A stretch of 64,000 nt of DNA from Eubacteriales bacterium (GTDB taxonomy: Bacteria; Bacillota; Clostridia; Acetivibrionales; JANLFN01), in contig JANLFN010000014.1 in the NCBI GenBank assembly GCA_024655885.1, positions 1 to 64,000 on the forward strand, in the 5' to 3' direction. Positions 24,407 to 32,094 of the stretch are shown piece after piece. The notes beneath the pieces were generated by a model. It saw only the letters and a program-made list of their open reading frames with translations. It searched no databases and was not told where the DNA came from. The stretch's first letter is position 1. Each line of letters begins with the position of its first letter. Made by a program: the position numbers and the translations under genes.

Positions 24407-25651
24407 ATGGATACCGGCAATCCGATTATTGAAAATATGGCTAACCCCCGTGAGCTGGAGCGAATGTTTAGAAAAGACCCCGAAGGTTTTAAAAAGGCAT
24501 TCTCAGACGCTTGGAGACAAAACCCCGATTCGCAGGTTCTTGCCGTTTGGCATGAAAGATTGTATTTCCAAGAGACGGCAGGTACAGATAAAGCTCCCTG
24601 GCTCCGGAAAGATTTCTTAATCATGGGCCTTTTAGCGATTTTGGCCGGAGTAAGCACCAGAATACTTCTGCACTTTGCCGAACAGCAGGCAATAGCCCCT
24701 ATTAACCTTGTTTTTGGCATAATTCCCTTTATTGCTGCCTATTTTGTATACAATAATACCCCGAAAAAAAATATTCTTTGCACCCTTGCATCGTTATTCC
24801 TAATCGCCGGATTTTATCTTAATATGCTGCCCTTGGAGCATAAAGACAGTATTATCCTGGCTTATATGCATCTCCCCGTTTTCTTATGGGTATTATTGGG
24901 GCTTGCATTTACAGGAAATGAATATGGTTTAGGCAGTAGAAGATTAGCTTATCTTAAGTTTAATGGGGAATTCTTAATTCTCTACGTCATTATGGCAATC
25001 AGCGGAATGCTGCTGACAGCATTAACCACGCAGTTATTTAGGTTTGTCGGCATGGATATAAAGGAATTCTATTTTAAAAATGTCGTTGTATTTGGTGCTG
25101 CGGCTCTCGCTGTTGTAGCTGCATACCTGGTATCAAGGAACCTTAAACTTGCTAAAAATATTGCGCCATATATAGCCAAAATTTTTAGTCCTCTTGTACT
25201 GGCTACATTGCTGGTCTATCTTATAACGGCTATTTTGGTCGGAAAAAATCCATTCTTGGACCGTGATTTCCTCCTAGCCTTCAACGGAATACTCCTTAGT
25301 GTATTGGCCGTCACCATATTCTCCATTACAGAAAGTGGCACAGACGAGAAAAAGAACATTTCCGATTATATAAATTTTGCCCTGATTGTTCTTGCTCTTT
25401 TCATTGACAGTGTGGCTTTATCAGCCATATTGTTCAGGCTTTCTTCTTTCGGGATTACACCCAACAGAGTTGCTGTTTTAGGTGTAAACATACTTATCTG
25501 GGCCAATCTGATTTGGGTTATGCTCTCCTCTATGCGTTATCTGCGAAACAAAACCGGACTTTCAACGATCCAGGATGCCGTTACTAAGTATTTGCCGGTC
25601 TACGGGCTTTGGGCAGCTTTTGTTACATTTACTTTTCCTTTAATTTTTTAG
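24407..25651 (+). CDS. Polytopic membrane protein, possibly DUF4153-like
   Basis: A 414-residue protein with a soluble N-terminal segment of about 65 residues (MANPRELERMFRKDPEGFKK) and roughly ten membrane helices. The arrangement recalls DUF4153 membrane proteins, but I see no decisive motif. It is translationally linked to the DUF2975/XRE pair and ends the operon. A function in envelope sensing or transport cannot be inferred from the sequence. Confidence 0.6.
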   Translation: MDTGNPIIENMANPRELERMFRKDPEGFKKAFSDAWRQNPDSQVLAVWHERLYFQETAGTDKAPWLRKDFLIMGLLAILAGVSTRILLHFAEQQAIAPINLVFGIIPFIAAYFVYNNTPKKNILCTLASLFLIAGFYLNMLPLEHKDSIILAYMHLPVFLWVLLGLAFTGNEYGLGSRRLAYLKFNGEFLILYVIMAISGMLLTALTTQLFRFVGMDIKEFYFKNVVVFGAAALAVVAAYLVSRNLKLAKNIAPYIAKIFSPLVLATLLVYLITAILVGKNPFLDRDFLLAFNGILLSVLAVTIFSITESGTDEKKNISDYINFALIVLALFIDSVALSAILFRLSSFGITPNRVAVLGVNILIWANLIWVMLSSMRYLRNKTGLSTIQDAVTKYLPVYGLWAAFVTFTFPLIF

Positions 25652-26279
25652 GTTCGTTAGAAAGAATCCAATGGGAGTTTGCTGCCATTAGATCGTTCAG
25701 GAAGCAATAAATAAAGGATTGGCAATGAAATGATTGAAATAATGCAGGATACCGAATACACCGGAATTGACTGTGGTAACATATCAAGTGTTTTCTTTTA
25801 ATTGGTTTTCGCCCCACGAAGCACGTTGAGAGTATAGTTCTGATGACGAATTGTGGTTTGAAGGGCAAATAAGGCAGGTCAACCACTATATGTAGTGGTT
25901 TTGGAGCCAAAAATGAGCAAAAATCGGGCTGGAAAAGTGCATTTTTTGGCCCGATTTTTTAGGGTATTTTATAGATGACATTGGGTGGTCGGAGGGATGT
26001 ATCCTTTAAAATTACAATTTCATACAAAAAAGCAAAGGCATCAGGATAGTAAATATTGTTGCCTTTGTTTCTATAAACAGGCCTAAAACCAAAGTGTCTT
26101 TTTGGTACCGAGTAATAAAAATGGGGCTACGTTTTTCTGAGAATGAAAAGCATTGCTCTTTTTATTTTCCAAAAAGCACTTTAAAAGAGTGGCGCTCTTT
26201 TCCTTTATCCAAAATACAGCTATATATCATTTTGTAAAAAATAAAAAGCAAGCCATAAAAGAAAGTAGCCTGCTTTATC
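25652..26279. other. 628-base gene-free interval with several hairpins
   Basis: No intact gene. AAAATCGGGC (25920-25929) pairs with GCCCGATTTT (25949-25958) and is followed by T residues: a good terminator for the upstream operon. GCAAAGGCA/TGCCTTTG (26032-26067) and the perfect AAAAGAG-TGGCG-CTCTTTT (26183-26201) are further hairpins. Between about 25795 and 25890 one frame reads like decayed coding sequence with in-frame stops; I cannot assign it. Confidence 0.5.
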
Positions 26280-26308
26280 TTGACAATGGAAAGTAATAGT
26301 TGTATAAT
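26280..26308 (+). promoter_or_regulatory. Consensus sigma-A promoter for the DUF6323-DUF6179 pair
   Basis: A perfect TTGACA (26280-26285) and a perfect TATAAT (26303-26308) are separated by exactly 17 bases. The leader is about 95 bases long. GTTGTCAA near 26368 is the inverse of the -35 region TTGACAA, so a looped or operator-like arrangement is possible. Confidence 0.8.
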
Positions 26309-26404
26309 ATCTAATTATGAAAAAACATATAACTATACAAATATATCATAGCACATTTAACTTACGTTGTCAATACTATTTTTTCAAAAAGGAGGTTTAT
26401 TTTT

Positions 26405-26905
26405 ATGGCCTTTGAATTGTCCTTGTTTGGTGGCGCTTTGGTAGAAAAGCAAGCTGTCAATGAAGTAATGAAATGCAATGACCTGACTGTGAAATTTGGT
26501 CTTGTTCTGACAGAAACGCAGGCTCTCGCATTGGTTGAAACCCGCTCCTTTGCGTTAAAGGAAAATGGCCGCATTGAATTTGGCGGTGGTGTGATTGACA
26601 AGATTATAAACAAATTTTGCGACTCACCCTATCTTTCCATGCACAACTATGAAGAAACCTTGCATGAGCTTTTAGAAACATTTTATTATTACAAGAACGA
26701 AACACTTGATCTGATGAGCGATGACGACTTGATCAAGTATATGAAAAATGCTTTTGATGGCATCTGCCAAGGTTCTCTCGAACTGCTATCGGGGCGGGAA
26801 CTATATAAACTTGCCCGAAACTTGCGATATGGTTATACTCCGGATTATTCAGACGATGCTATCGAATTGGATGAGGACGAGGAGGATGAAGATGGGGAAT
26901 ATTGA
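26405..26905 (+). CDS. DUF6323 family protein
   Basis: A 166-residue soluble protein opening FELSLFGGALVEKQAVNEVM, with VLTETQALALVETRSFALKE, and ending in a highly acidic tail (ELDEDEEDEDGEY). The layout matches DUF6323, a clostridial family of unknown function that occurs in front of DUF6179. ATG 26405 follows AAAGGAGG. The gene overlaps the next by 14 bases, so both products are probably made together and may interact, with the acidic tail as a contact candidate. Confidence 0.78.
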   Translation: MAFELSLFGGALVEKQAVNEVMKCNDLTVKFGLVLTETQALALVETRSFALKENGRIEFGGGVIDKIINKFCDSPYLSMHNYEETLHELLETFYYYKNETLDLMSDDDLIKYMKNAFDGICQGSLELLSGRELYKLARNLRYGYTPDYSDDAIELDEDEEDEDGEY

Positions 26906-28256
26906 AAAGATCAGCAAAGTCAAAGGGGAAACATTAAGTAGCGAACACTATTTCCAATCCTTACTTGAGCAGGCATATATGTCGGGGATGTTGTCAGATA
27001 TACAGCTTGAAAAAATACAATTTGACTGCCTCTCACTTTTGGCAAAGCAAACTGAGAGGTATAACAACGGGGACAGCAGCTCGATCCGAGTAGAAGCAGC
27101 ACAGAATCTTCTGGACTCCATTATGTTCACCATCGGTGTGTGGTTAAAGACTTATCATAACCCCGATGAAGCGGTGGCAACTGTGCAAAAAGATGGCATG
27201 TACGCTCTATATCAAAACGGGCGTGAGCGTATCGACCGTCTGATAAAGTCAACAAAAATACTTCACTCTTCAATTGTCGGTAATTTGGTGCAAACCGAAA
27301 ATGTGTTTTACCGCTCCACAATTGTGGACGGCATAAAAGGTTTTTTTAAGCTATATTACCCCGAATTTGCCGCACAGGAAATTCATATCACTGCAGATTA
27401 TCTTGTTCATCATCCGATGGAAAGGTTGCTGGGGATTGAGTTTATTCAGAAGTATTTAGAGTGCATCTATTATGAAAATCTATTTTGCGCTCAATTCTCT
27501 GCGGAGGATGTGCATCATCTGCTTTGCGGATACGATGAACATTATGAACAGCTACTCTTTAATATTTATGAGCCGGTGCTGTCTGCGGCAATCGGATGCA
27601 TCCTTTCCAGCAGGGATGTCCACAGACTGGAGATGGCACCTTCCTCCATAAAAATTCTGTGTGATTTGTTTTGCGGAAAAACAAGAACCGAAATCTTGAA
27701 AATTCTCATGGAAGCCGTAGGTCAACTGAGCGAGCTGATGGATCTGACCGAGCCCTTAAAACGGTATCTAAGCGGCAGCCTACCTCAGATTGCAGCGGCA
27801 ATAGAAAACGCAGTCCTGCTGCAAACATTGGATCGTGTGTTCATCCTCCCCAAATATCCGGAAAACAACCCGAAACTCATCGTTTCCTTTGGAGAGAAGA
27901 TGGACGATGAAAAATATCGCAAGGTCTTAGAAGAAATTATGCAATGCCGCTATCTGGCAGACAAGAAAGCCCTGATCAAAAGTGAAATACACTCCCTTGC
28001 CGATTTAGAGGATATTTTACTGGATGCAGAACTTTACAAAGAAGAAACTCTCGATATTCTTAGCGAGTTAAGCCCTGCTGAAATTGCAGCGCTGGTCAAA
28101 AAACATCCGCTGCCCTCTGCATTAGATCGATATGGGCTAAGGGAAAGCCAAATTACATTATGCGAGTGTTTACAAAAGTACCTTGCTGCGCTTCCGGCGA
28201 AGCAGCAGGATTTGATGAAGCAGGCAGTAGCTATGCTGGATAGTACAGAGGTATAG
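26892..28256 (+). CDS. DUF6179 family protein
   Basis: A 454-residue, mostly helical soluble protein: EHYFQSLLEQAYMSGMLSD, ARVEAAQNLLDSIMFTIG-like block near residue 65-90, and LEDILLDAELYKEETLDILS near the C-terminus. I read it as DUF6179, the usual partner of DUF6323; the function is unknown and no catalytic motif is evident. The start ATG 26892 lies within the acidic tail codons of the upstream gene, behind GAGGAGGATGAAG. A decayed AraC-type regulator gene follows. Confidence 0.75.
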   Translation: MGNIEKISKVKGETLSSEHYFQSLLEQAYMSGMLSDIQLEKIQFDCLSLLAKQTERYNNGDSSSIRVEAAQNLLDSIMFTIGVWLKTYHNPDEAVATVQKDGMYALYQNGRERIDRLIKSTKILHSSIVGNLVQTENVFYRSTIVDGIKGFFKLYYPEFAAQEIHITADYLVHHPMERLLGIEFIQKYLECIYYENLFCAQFSAEDVHHLLCGYDEHYEQLLFNIYEPVLSAAIGCILSSRDVHRLEMAPSSIKILCDLFCGKTRTEILKILMEAVGQLSELMDLTEPLKRYLSGSLPQIAAAIENAVLLQTLDRVFILPKYPENNPKLIVSFGEKMDDEKYRKVLEEIMQCRYLADKKALIKSEIHSLADLEDILLDAELYKEETLDILSELSPAEIAALVKKHPLPSALDRYGLRESQITLCECLQKYLAALPAKQQDLMKQAVAMLDSTEV

Positions 28257-28262
28257 CATGAA

Positions 28263-28454
28263 TATTTAAGTGTTTTTGAAAAAGCGGTTTTATACATTGA
28301 GAATCATATCAGTGAAAACATTACCGTAAATGATGTTGCATAAGAAACCGGTTATTCCTACTACTACCTGACTCACCTGTTCCAGTCTGTATTTGGAGAA
28401 AATGTAGGAAACTATATTAAAAACGATGTTTGTCGAATGCTGCAAACCAATTGA
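28263..28454 (+). pseudogene. AraC/XylS-type regulator fragment, broken
   Basis: Reading 28263-28454 gives an AraC helix-turn-helix: AVLYIENHISENITVNDVA, an in-frame TAA, then ETGYSYYYLTHLFQSVFGEN and VGNYIK. A stop codon lies between the two helices of the DNA-binding unit, and the C-terminal part is lost. It may be a remnant of a regulator once linked to the DUF6323-DUF6179 pair or of an older insertion. Confidence 0.75.
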
Positions 28455-28770
28455 CTTTTTGATGAGTGTTCTTTCAAAATGCGAGTTTATAAATCTGAAT
28501 AATATTCTTCGTTCTGACATTTTGAATCCCTCCCTTTTTTATTATAGAGGCATCCTTGTGGTCATGGGAAACGGTGAACATTACTTTTATACAGAAGAGT
28601 AGTTGCGCATTTTTTCAGACGATGGCTAAAAGATTATGTCAGCATCAAATAAAAGCATTCGGTTTATGAAATGAAAAGCGGATATCTAAAGGTATTAAGA
28701 TTATTGGTCTTGATGCCTTTGATTATATAAACCAAAAACAACTTAATAAACTGCCATCAGGCATTTAACT
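28455..28770. other. 316-base gene-free stretch
   Basis: No intact gene. One frame near 28690-28767 reads KGIKIIGLDAFDYINQKQLN and ends in a stop, which looks like the C-terminal scrap of a lost gene. The rest is AT-rich and without recognisable signals. Confidence 0.4.
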
Positions 28771-28813
28771 AAGAGGCTGTGTTCTTCGTTATAAAAGCAT
28801 AGCCTCTTTTTTT
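28771..28813 (+). terminator. Rho-independent terminator
   Basis: AGAGGCTGTG (28772-28781) pairs with CATAGCCTCT (28798-28807) with one mismatch, followed by seven T residues. It separates the decayed regulator from the first conjugative-element gene. Confidence 0.7.
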
Positions 28814-28852
28814 ATTGCCCAATGCAGTGCAAAAAGAATGGAGGAAAACAAA

Positions 28853-29360
28853 ATGGCAAATGAAACAATGCGTATCTTTTTTTCCTCTGAAGATCATCAC
28901 CTACCCCAAAGGCGAATATGGATTGGAGGACAATCCGGTCGAGATTACACCCGCGGAGGCTGTGGCTTATGAGGATGCAATCCTCGCCGCCACCGCCAAG
29001 GAGAATCGTTTCTTTGAAAACGACCGAGGGCTTGCCGAATACATTCACGGCGAAGCTCTCAATAAAAAGGTGTATAGCCTGTACCCGTCAGTGGAGATCG
29101 TCGACGGCGAGCTGTGGGGAGTCATGACCGCCGGGCTGAAGGAGTGCCTCTCAAGAGAGGAAACCTCTGAGCTTCTTGACTTTGTGACTGGATAAAACAG
29201 TGATGGCTGGGGCGAAGTGTTCGAACAGCGTCCGATCAGAACGTCGGACGGCGAAATCTACGTCAGCTTCTGGAACGATGAAAATTACTCTGTCAAGTTG
29301 GAAAAGAAGATGAAAAACAGCTCTCCTGATTTCGGATACGGGGGGCAGGTGATGGGATGA
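28853..29360 (+). pseudogene. Decayed ICE accessory gene (frameshift plus nonsense)
   Basis: The frame starts at ATG 28853 (MANETMRIF), then a run of seven T residues (28878-28884 region) shifts it by one base. The shifted frame continues as PLKIITYPKGEYGLEDNPVE to LLDFVTG, meets TAA, and reads on as NSDGWGEVFEQRPIRTSDGE to TGA 29358-29360. Without the extra T and with the TAA as a sense codon it would be about 168 residues. I recall intact relatives at the start of clostridial conjugative elements, with no known function. Two independent lesions make a true pseudogene likely. Confidence 0.72.
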
Positions 29361-29469
29361 ATGAAAAAGTGAACGGACAAATAGCGCTCTTTTGTTTCTT
29401 ATGAAGCTGAAGGACGCTTTTTTGTCACGGCAGATTGCTGTGAGCTATACAACTAAATAAAAGAACGAG

Positions 29470-29506
29470 AAGGCGTTGTCTTTACAAAAAAGGCAACGCC
29501 TTTTTT
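29470..29506 (+). terminator. Rho-independent terminator
   Basis: AAGGCGTTG (29470-29478) pairs perfectly with CAACGCCTT (29494-29502), followed by TTTTT. It isolates the methylase operon from the decayed gene upstream. Confidence 0.8.
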
Positions 29507-29532
29507 GTTTTTCTGAAGAAAGGAGCTGAACT

Positions 29533-29736
29533 ATGAAGCATGATGTAACACCAGAAGAAAAAGCAGGAGCCGTAGAAAACGCTCCTCCCGCAAAGTATTC
29601 CCTGCCTCTGCCTGAAGATACCTCCCGCTGTGCCGGCTGTCCTTATCCCGGCGTCGGCTTTATCTGCTGGAGTCCTGACGGCTCCTGCATGAGAACCGAC
29701 GTCGATAAACTCAGCCGCCGAAGCAAAGGGAGGTGA
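29533..29736 (+). CDS. Small cysteine-containing protein, unknown
   Basis: A 67-residue hydrophilic ORF with CAGCPYPGVGFICWSPDGSC, four cysteines that could bind a metal. ATG 29533 follows AAAGGAG. It ends four bases before the methylase start, suggesting co-translation. I do not recognise the family. Confidence 0.6.
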   Translation: MKHDVTPEEKAGAVENAPPAKYSLPLPEDTSRCAGCPYPGVGFICWSPDGSCMRTDVDKLSRRSKGR

Positions 29737-29740
29737 TGTA

Positions 29741-30673
29741 TTGAACAGCATCATCAGTTGGGTGGGCGGTAAAAAGGCTCTGCGGGATATGATCTATCAG
29801 CGTATGCCGAAGGAATTCGGACGGTACATTGAGGTCTTCGGCGGCGGAGGCTGGGTGCTGTTCGGGCGGCCTCCGGATGCCGCCATGGAGGTCTACAACG
29901 ATTTCAATTCAGATCTTGCAAATCTGTTTCGCTGTGTCCGCGACCGTCCCTTTGCTCTTCTAAAGGAATTGAATTTCTTTCCGCTGAACGGACGCGACGA
30001 ATTCAATGTCCTGAAAAAATATCTGGAGAAGGAGGAATTCACCAACGAGTACCTGCGGGAGGAACTGGAGATCGCGCAGCGGTACCTTACCCCCTTGCAG
30101 CTTGAAGAAATCAGGCCCATCCTCATGGAAAACGCGCAGATGAACGACGTGAAGCGCGCCGCCGCCTTTTACAAGCTCATCCGCTTAAGCTACGGAAGCG
30201 GCTGTACCAGCTACGGCTGCCAGCCCTTCGACATCAGGAAAACCTTTCACCTTCTCTGGCAGGGCAGCCGAAGACTCAAGGACACGGTCATTGAGAACAA
30301 GGACTTTGAAGAACTGATCAGGCAGTACGACCGTGAAAACGCCTTCATCTACTGCGACCCGCCATATTATCAGACGGAAGGCCACTATGCCGTGGAATTT
30401 AAGAAAGTCGATCACTACCGTCTACGGGACACCCTGGCATCCTGTCAGGGCAAATGGCTGGTCAGCTACAACGACTGCGAATTCATTCGGGAGCTATATA
30501 AAGACTTCAACATTGAAGCGGTCAGCCGCATCAACAACCTTGCCCAGCGCTACGACAACGGCTGCGAATACGCCGAAGTCCTGATCTCCAACTACGACAC
30601 CGGCGAACGGCTGAGGGACATGCCGACCCAGCTGGGACTGTTCGACCTAGCCGGTTTTTACGGCATGGAATAA
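29741..30673 (+). CDS. DNA adenine methylase, D12 class
   Basis: A 310-residue N6-adenine methyltransferase. SAM-binding motif I appears as SWVGGKKALRDMI with EVFGGGGWVLFG, and the catalytic motif IV is DPPY (residues 206-209, in IYCDPPYYQT). The target recognition region is smaller than in GATC methylases of the Dam type, so specificity cannot be told. No restriction enzyme gene is adjacent, so it is probably a solitary methylase protecting the element from host restriction or affecting its transfer. Start TTG 29741 follows GGGAGGTG. Confidence 0.88.
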   Translation: MNSIISWVGGKKALRDMIYQRMPKEFGRYIEVFGGGGWVLFGRPPDAAMEVYNDFNSDLANLFRCVRDRPFALLKELNFFPLNGRDEFNVLKKYLEKEEFTNEYLREELEIAQRYLTPLQLEEIRPILMENAQMNDVKRAAAFYKLIRLSYGSGCTSYGCQPFDIRKTFHLLWQGSRRLKDTVIENKDFEELIRQYDRENAFIYCDPPYYQTEGHYAVEFKKVDHYRLRDTLASCQGKWLVSYNDCEFIRELYKDFNIEAVSRINNLAQRYDNGCEYAEVLISNYDTGERLRDMPTQLGLFDLAGFYGME

Positions 30674-30704
30674 CTAATCCAAATCTATTGGGAGGTTCAA
30701 TATT

Positions 30705-31139
30705 ATGAAACTGATTGAAATGTGTACAACCGTGGACAGGCAGGGCCGCATCATCCTGCCGAAGGAACTGCTTGGTAATGCAGGGATCAAGCCCGGCGAC
30801 GAGGTACGCGTCACTCTCGCTGTGGGGCAGGAAGAAACGGAAAATCTGTGCCCGCAGCTTGTCATCACGCCCCAGGACGTGGAGGTTGCGGTGCGGCTGT
30901 CCGGCCGTCGGGAGGACGATGCGGAAAGTGACCTGACTCTGCCCAACGACCTGCTGGAAGCGGCGGGGATTCCGGTGGGCAGCGATCTGGAGATCCTCTG
31001 CACAGCCGGCGCCATTGTCATTATGGAATCGGATGTTCTGGACAACCTGCCGGACGAGCTCCGCGAGCTGTTCGGCGAGCTTGGCATCGACCCTGGCACA
31101 GTCCGGGAGGTTATGAGAAAGGAGGGATATTTTGTATGA
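30705..31139 (+). CDS. AbrB/SpoVT-family protein with two swapped-hairpin repeats
   Basis: A 144-residue protein. Residues 1-45 form an AbrB-type domain (TVDRQGRIILPKELLGNAGI, then KPGDEVRV). A second, degenerate copy follows at about residues 75-110 (LTLPNDLLEAAGIPVGSDLE). The C-terminal part is acidic. Such proteins usually bind DNA as transition-state regulators or antitoxins. Its stop overlaps the start of a second AbrB-like gene by four bases (ATGA). Confidence 0.8.
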   Translation: MKLIEMCTTVDRQGRIILPKELLGNAGIKPGDEVRVTLAVGQEETENLCPQLVITPQDVEVAVRLSGRREDDAESDLTLPNDLLEAAGIPVGSDLEILCTAGAIVIMESDVLDNLPDELRELFGELGIDPGTVREVMRKEGYFV

Positions 31140-31429
31140 AAGCAAAACCCATTTATAAAATCGTGGACGGCAAGGGCCGCATCCTGATTCCCAAGGAGCT
31201 TCGTGCAGCCTCCGGCATGGATTACGGCGATATTGTGAGGCTGAGCATCCATCAGGGCGCCGTCACCGCAAAGAAGGTGGATCTCATTGAGGTGGGCGAC
31301 CAGTCGCCTGAGGCGGTGGAAGCATTTGTCCATGCCGCCATCCGCGAGATGCCGGAGGATACGCAAATCACACTTGCCGCGAGACTGCTCGAACTCATCG
31401 AGCGGAGAAAGGAGCGGCGCCATGAGTGA
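31136..31429 (+). CDS. AbrB/SpoVT-family DNA-binding protein
   Basis: A 97-residue protein with one AbrB domain at the N-terminus (IVDGKGRILIPKELRAASGM, then DYGDIVRLSIHQGAV) and a helical C-terminus. It overlaps both neighbours and is clearly part of the same operon as the two-repeat AbrB protein; the two could form hetero-oligomers. Start ATG 31136 follows GAAAGGAGG. Confidence 0.82.
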   Translation: MKAKPIYKIVDGKGRILIPKELRAASGMDYGDIVRLSIHQGAVTAKKVDLIEVGDQSPEAVEAFVHAAIREMPEDTQITLAARLLELIERRKERRHE

Positions 31430-32009
31430 AAAAGCGTTGTTTGATCAGGAGGACTGCCTGCGGACCGGATATGACATGTCCATCGACGGAAAGGTTATCG
31501 TCCTGAAGGCTTCGGCATTGCCGGAAGGTTTAAGGCAGGCAAAGTACCAGTTATATTTTTGCACCGGAGGAAACGGCAGCTATCCAAATCCCATCGGCAG
31601 TTCCATCTTCACGGTTTCTCTGGCGGAGGGAGAAAAAATCCGCTGGAACCGGAGCGATGTTCTCGGCATCCTAAAGCCTGAACTCCTTCCCGAATATGCC
31701 CGTCTCCAACTCTCACAAATCCGACCGGGCGGAGCATTGGATCTGAAATACCATGAGCCGCAGTATAGCGGCTATTGTTTTCTGCCGGACGGACGCTACA
31801 CCTCCGGCGTGGGTCTTTGCAGCATCAAGGAAGTGCAGGACTACATCGAGATGCAGAGGAACTACCAGCACCGGGTGATGATCTGCGACCGCGAAGATTT
31901 CTGTGTTTTTGAGATGATCGCGGGACAGATCGTCCATCCATCGCCGGAAACCGTGGAAGCCTTCCATAAAGAACGGCAGGAGCCGGGCGGAATGGAGTTG
32001 AAGCTGTGA
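31422..32009 (+). CDS. ICE accessory protein, unknown function
   Basis: A 195-residue soluble protein with DMSIDGKVIVLKASALPEGL, FCTGGNGSYPNPIGSSIF and YSGYCFLPDGRYTSGVGLC. I recall similar proteins in conjugative elements of gut Firmicutes but no function. ATG 31422 overlaps the preceding gene by eight bases. It ends the AbrB operon; the large surface protein gene begins 85 bases later. Confidence 0.68.
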   Translation: MSEKALFDQEDCLRTGYDMSIDGKVIVLKASALPEGLRQAKYQLYFCTGGNGSYPNPIGSSIFTVSLAEGEKIRWNRSDVLGILKPELLPEYARLQLSQIRPGGALDLKYHEPQYSGYCFLPDGRYTSGVGLCSIKEVQDYIEMQRNYQHRVMICDREDFCVFEMIAGQIVHPSPETVEAFHKERQEPGGMELKL

Positions 32010-32094
32010 AACCAGTAAGGACTTGAGGCCGGAATCAGATTTGCTGGTTCCGGCTTTGTCAGAATCAAAACCAAAAAGAAAGGACTGAAAACCC

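Noticed and set aside
25795..25890. Possible remnant of a coding gene in the gap after the polytopic membrane protein
   Set aside because: The reading has several stops and no family resemblance; it is mentioned only in the gap entry.
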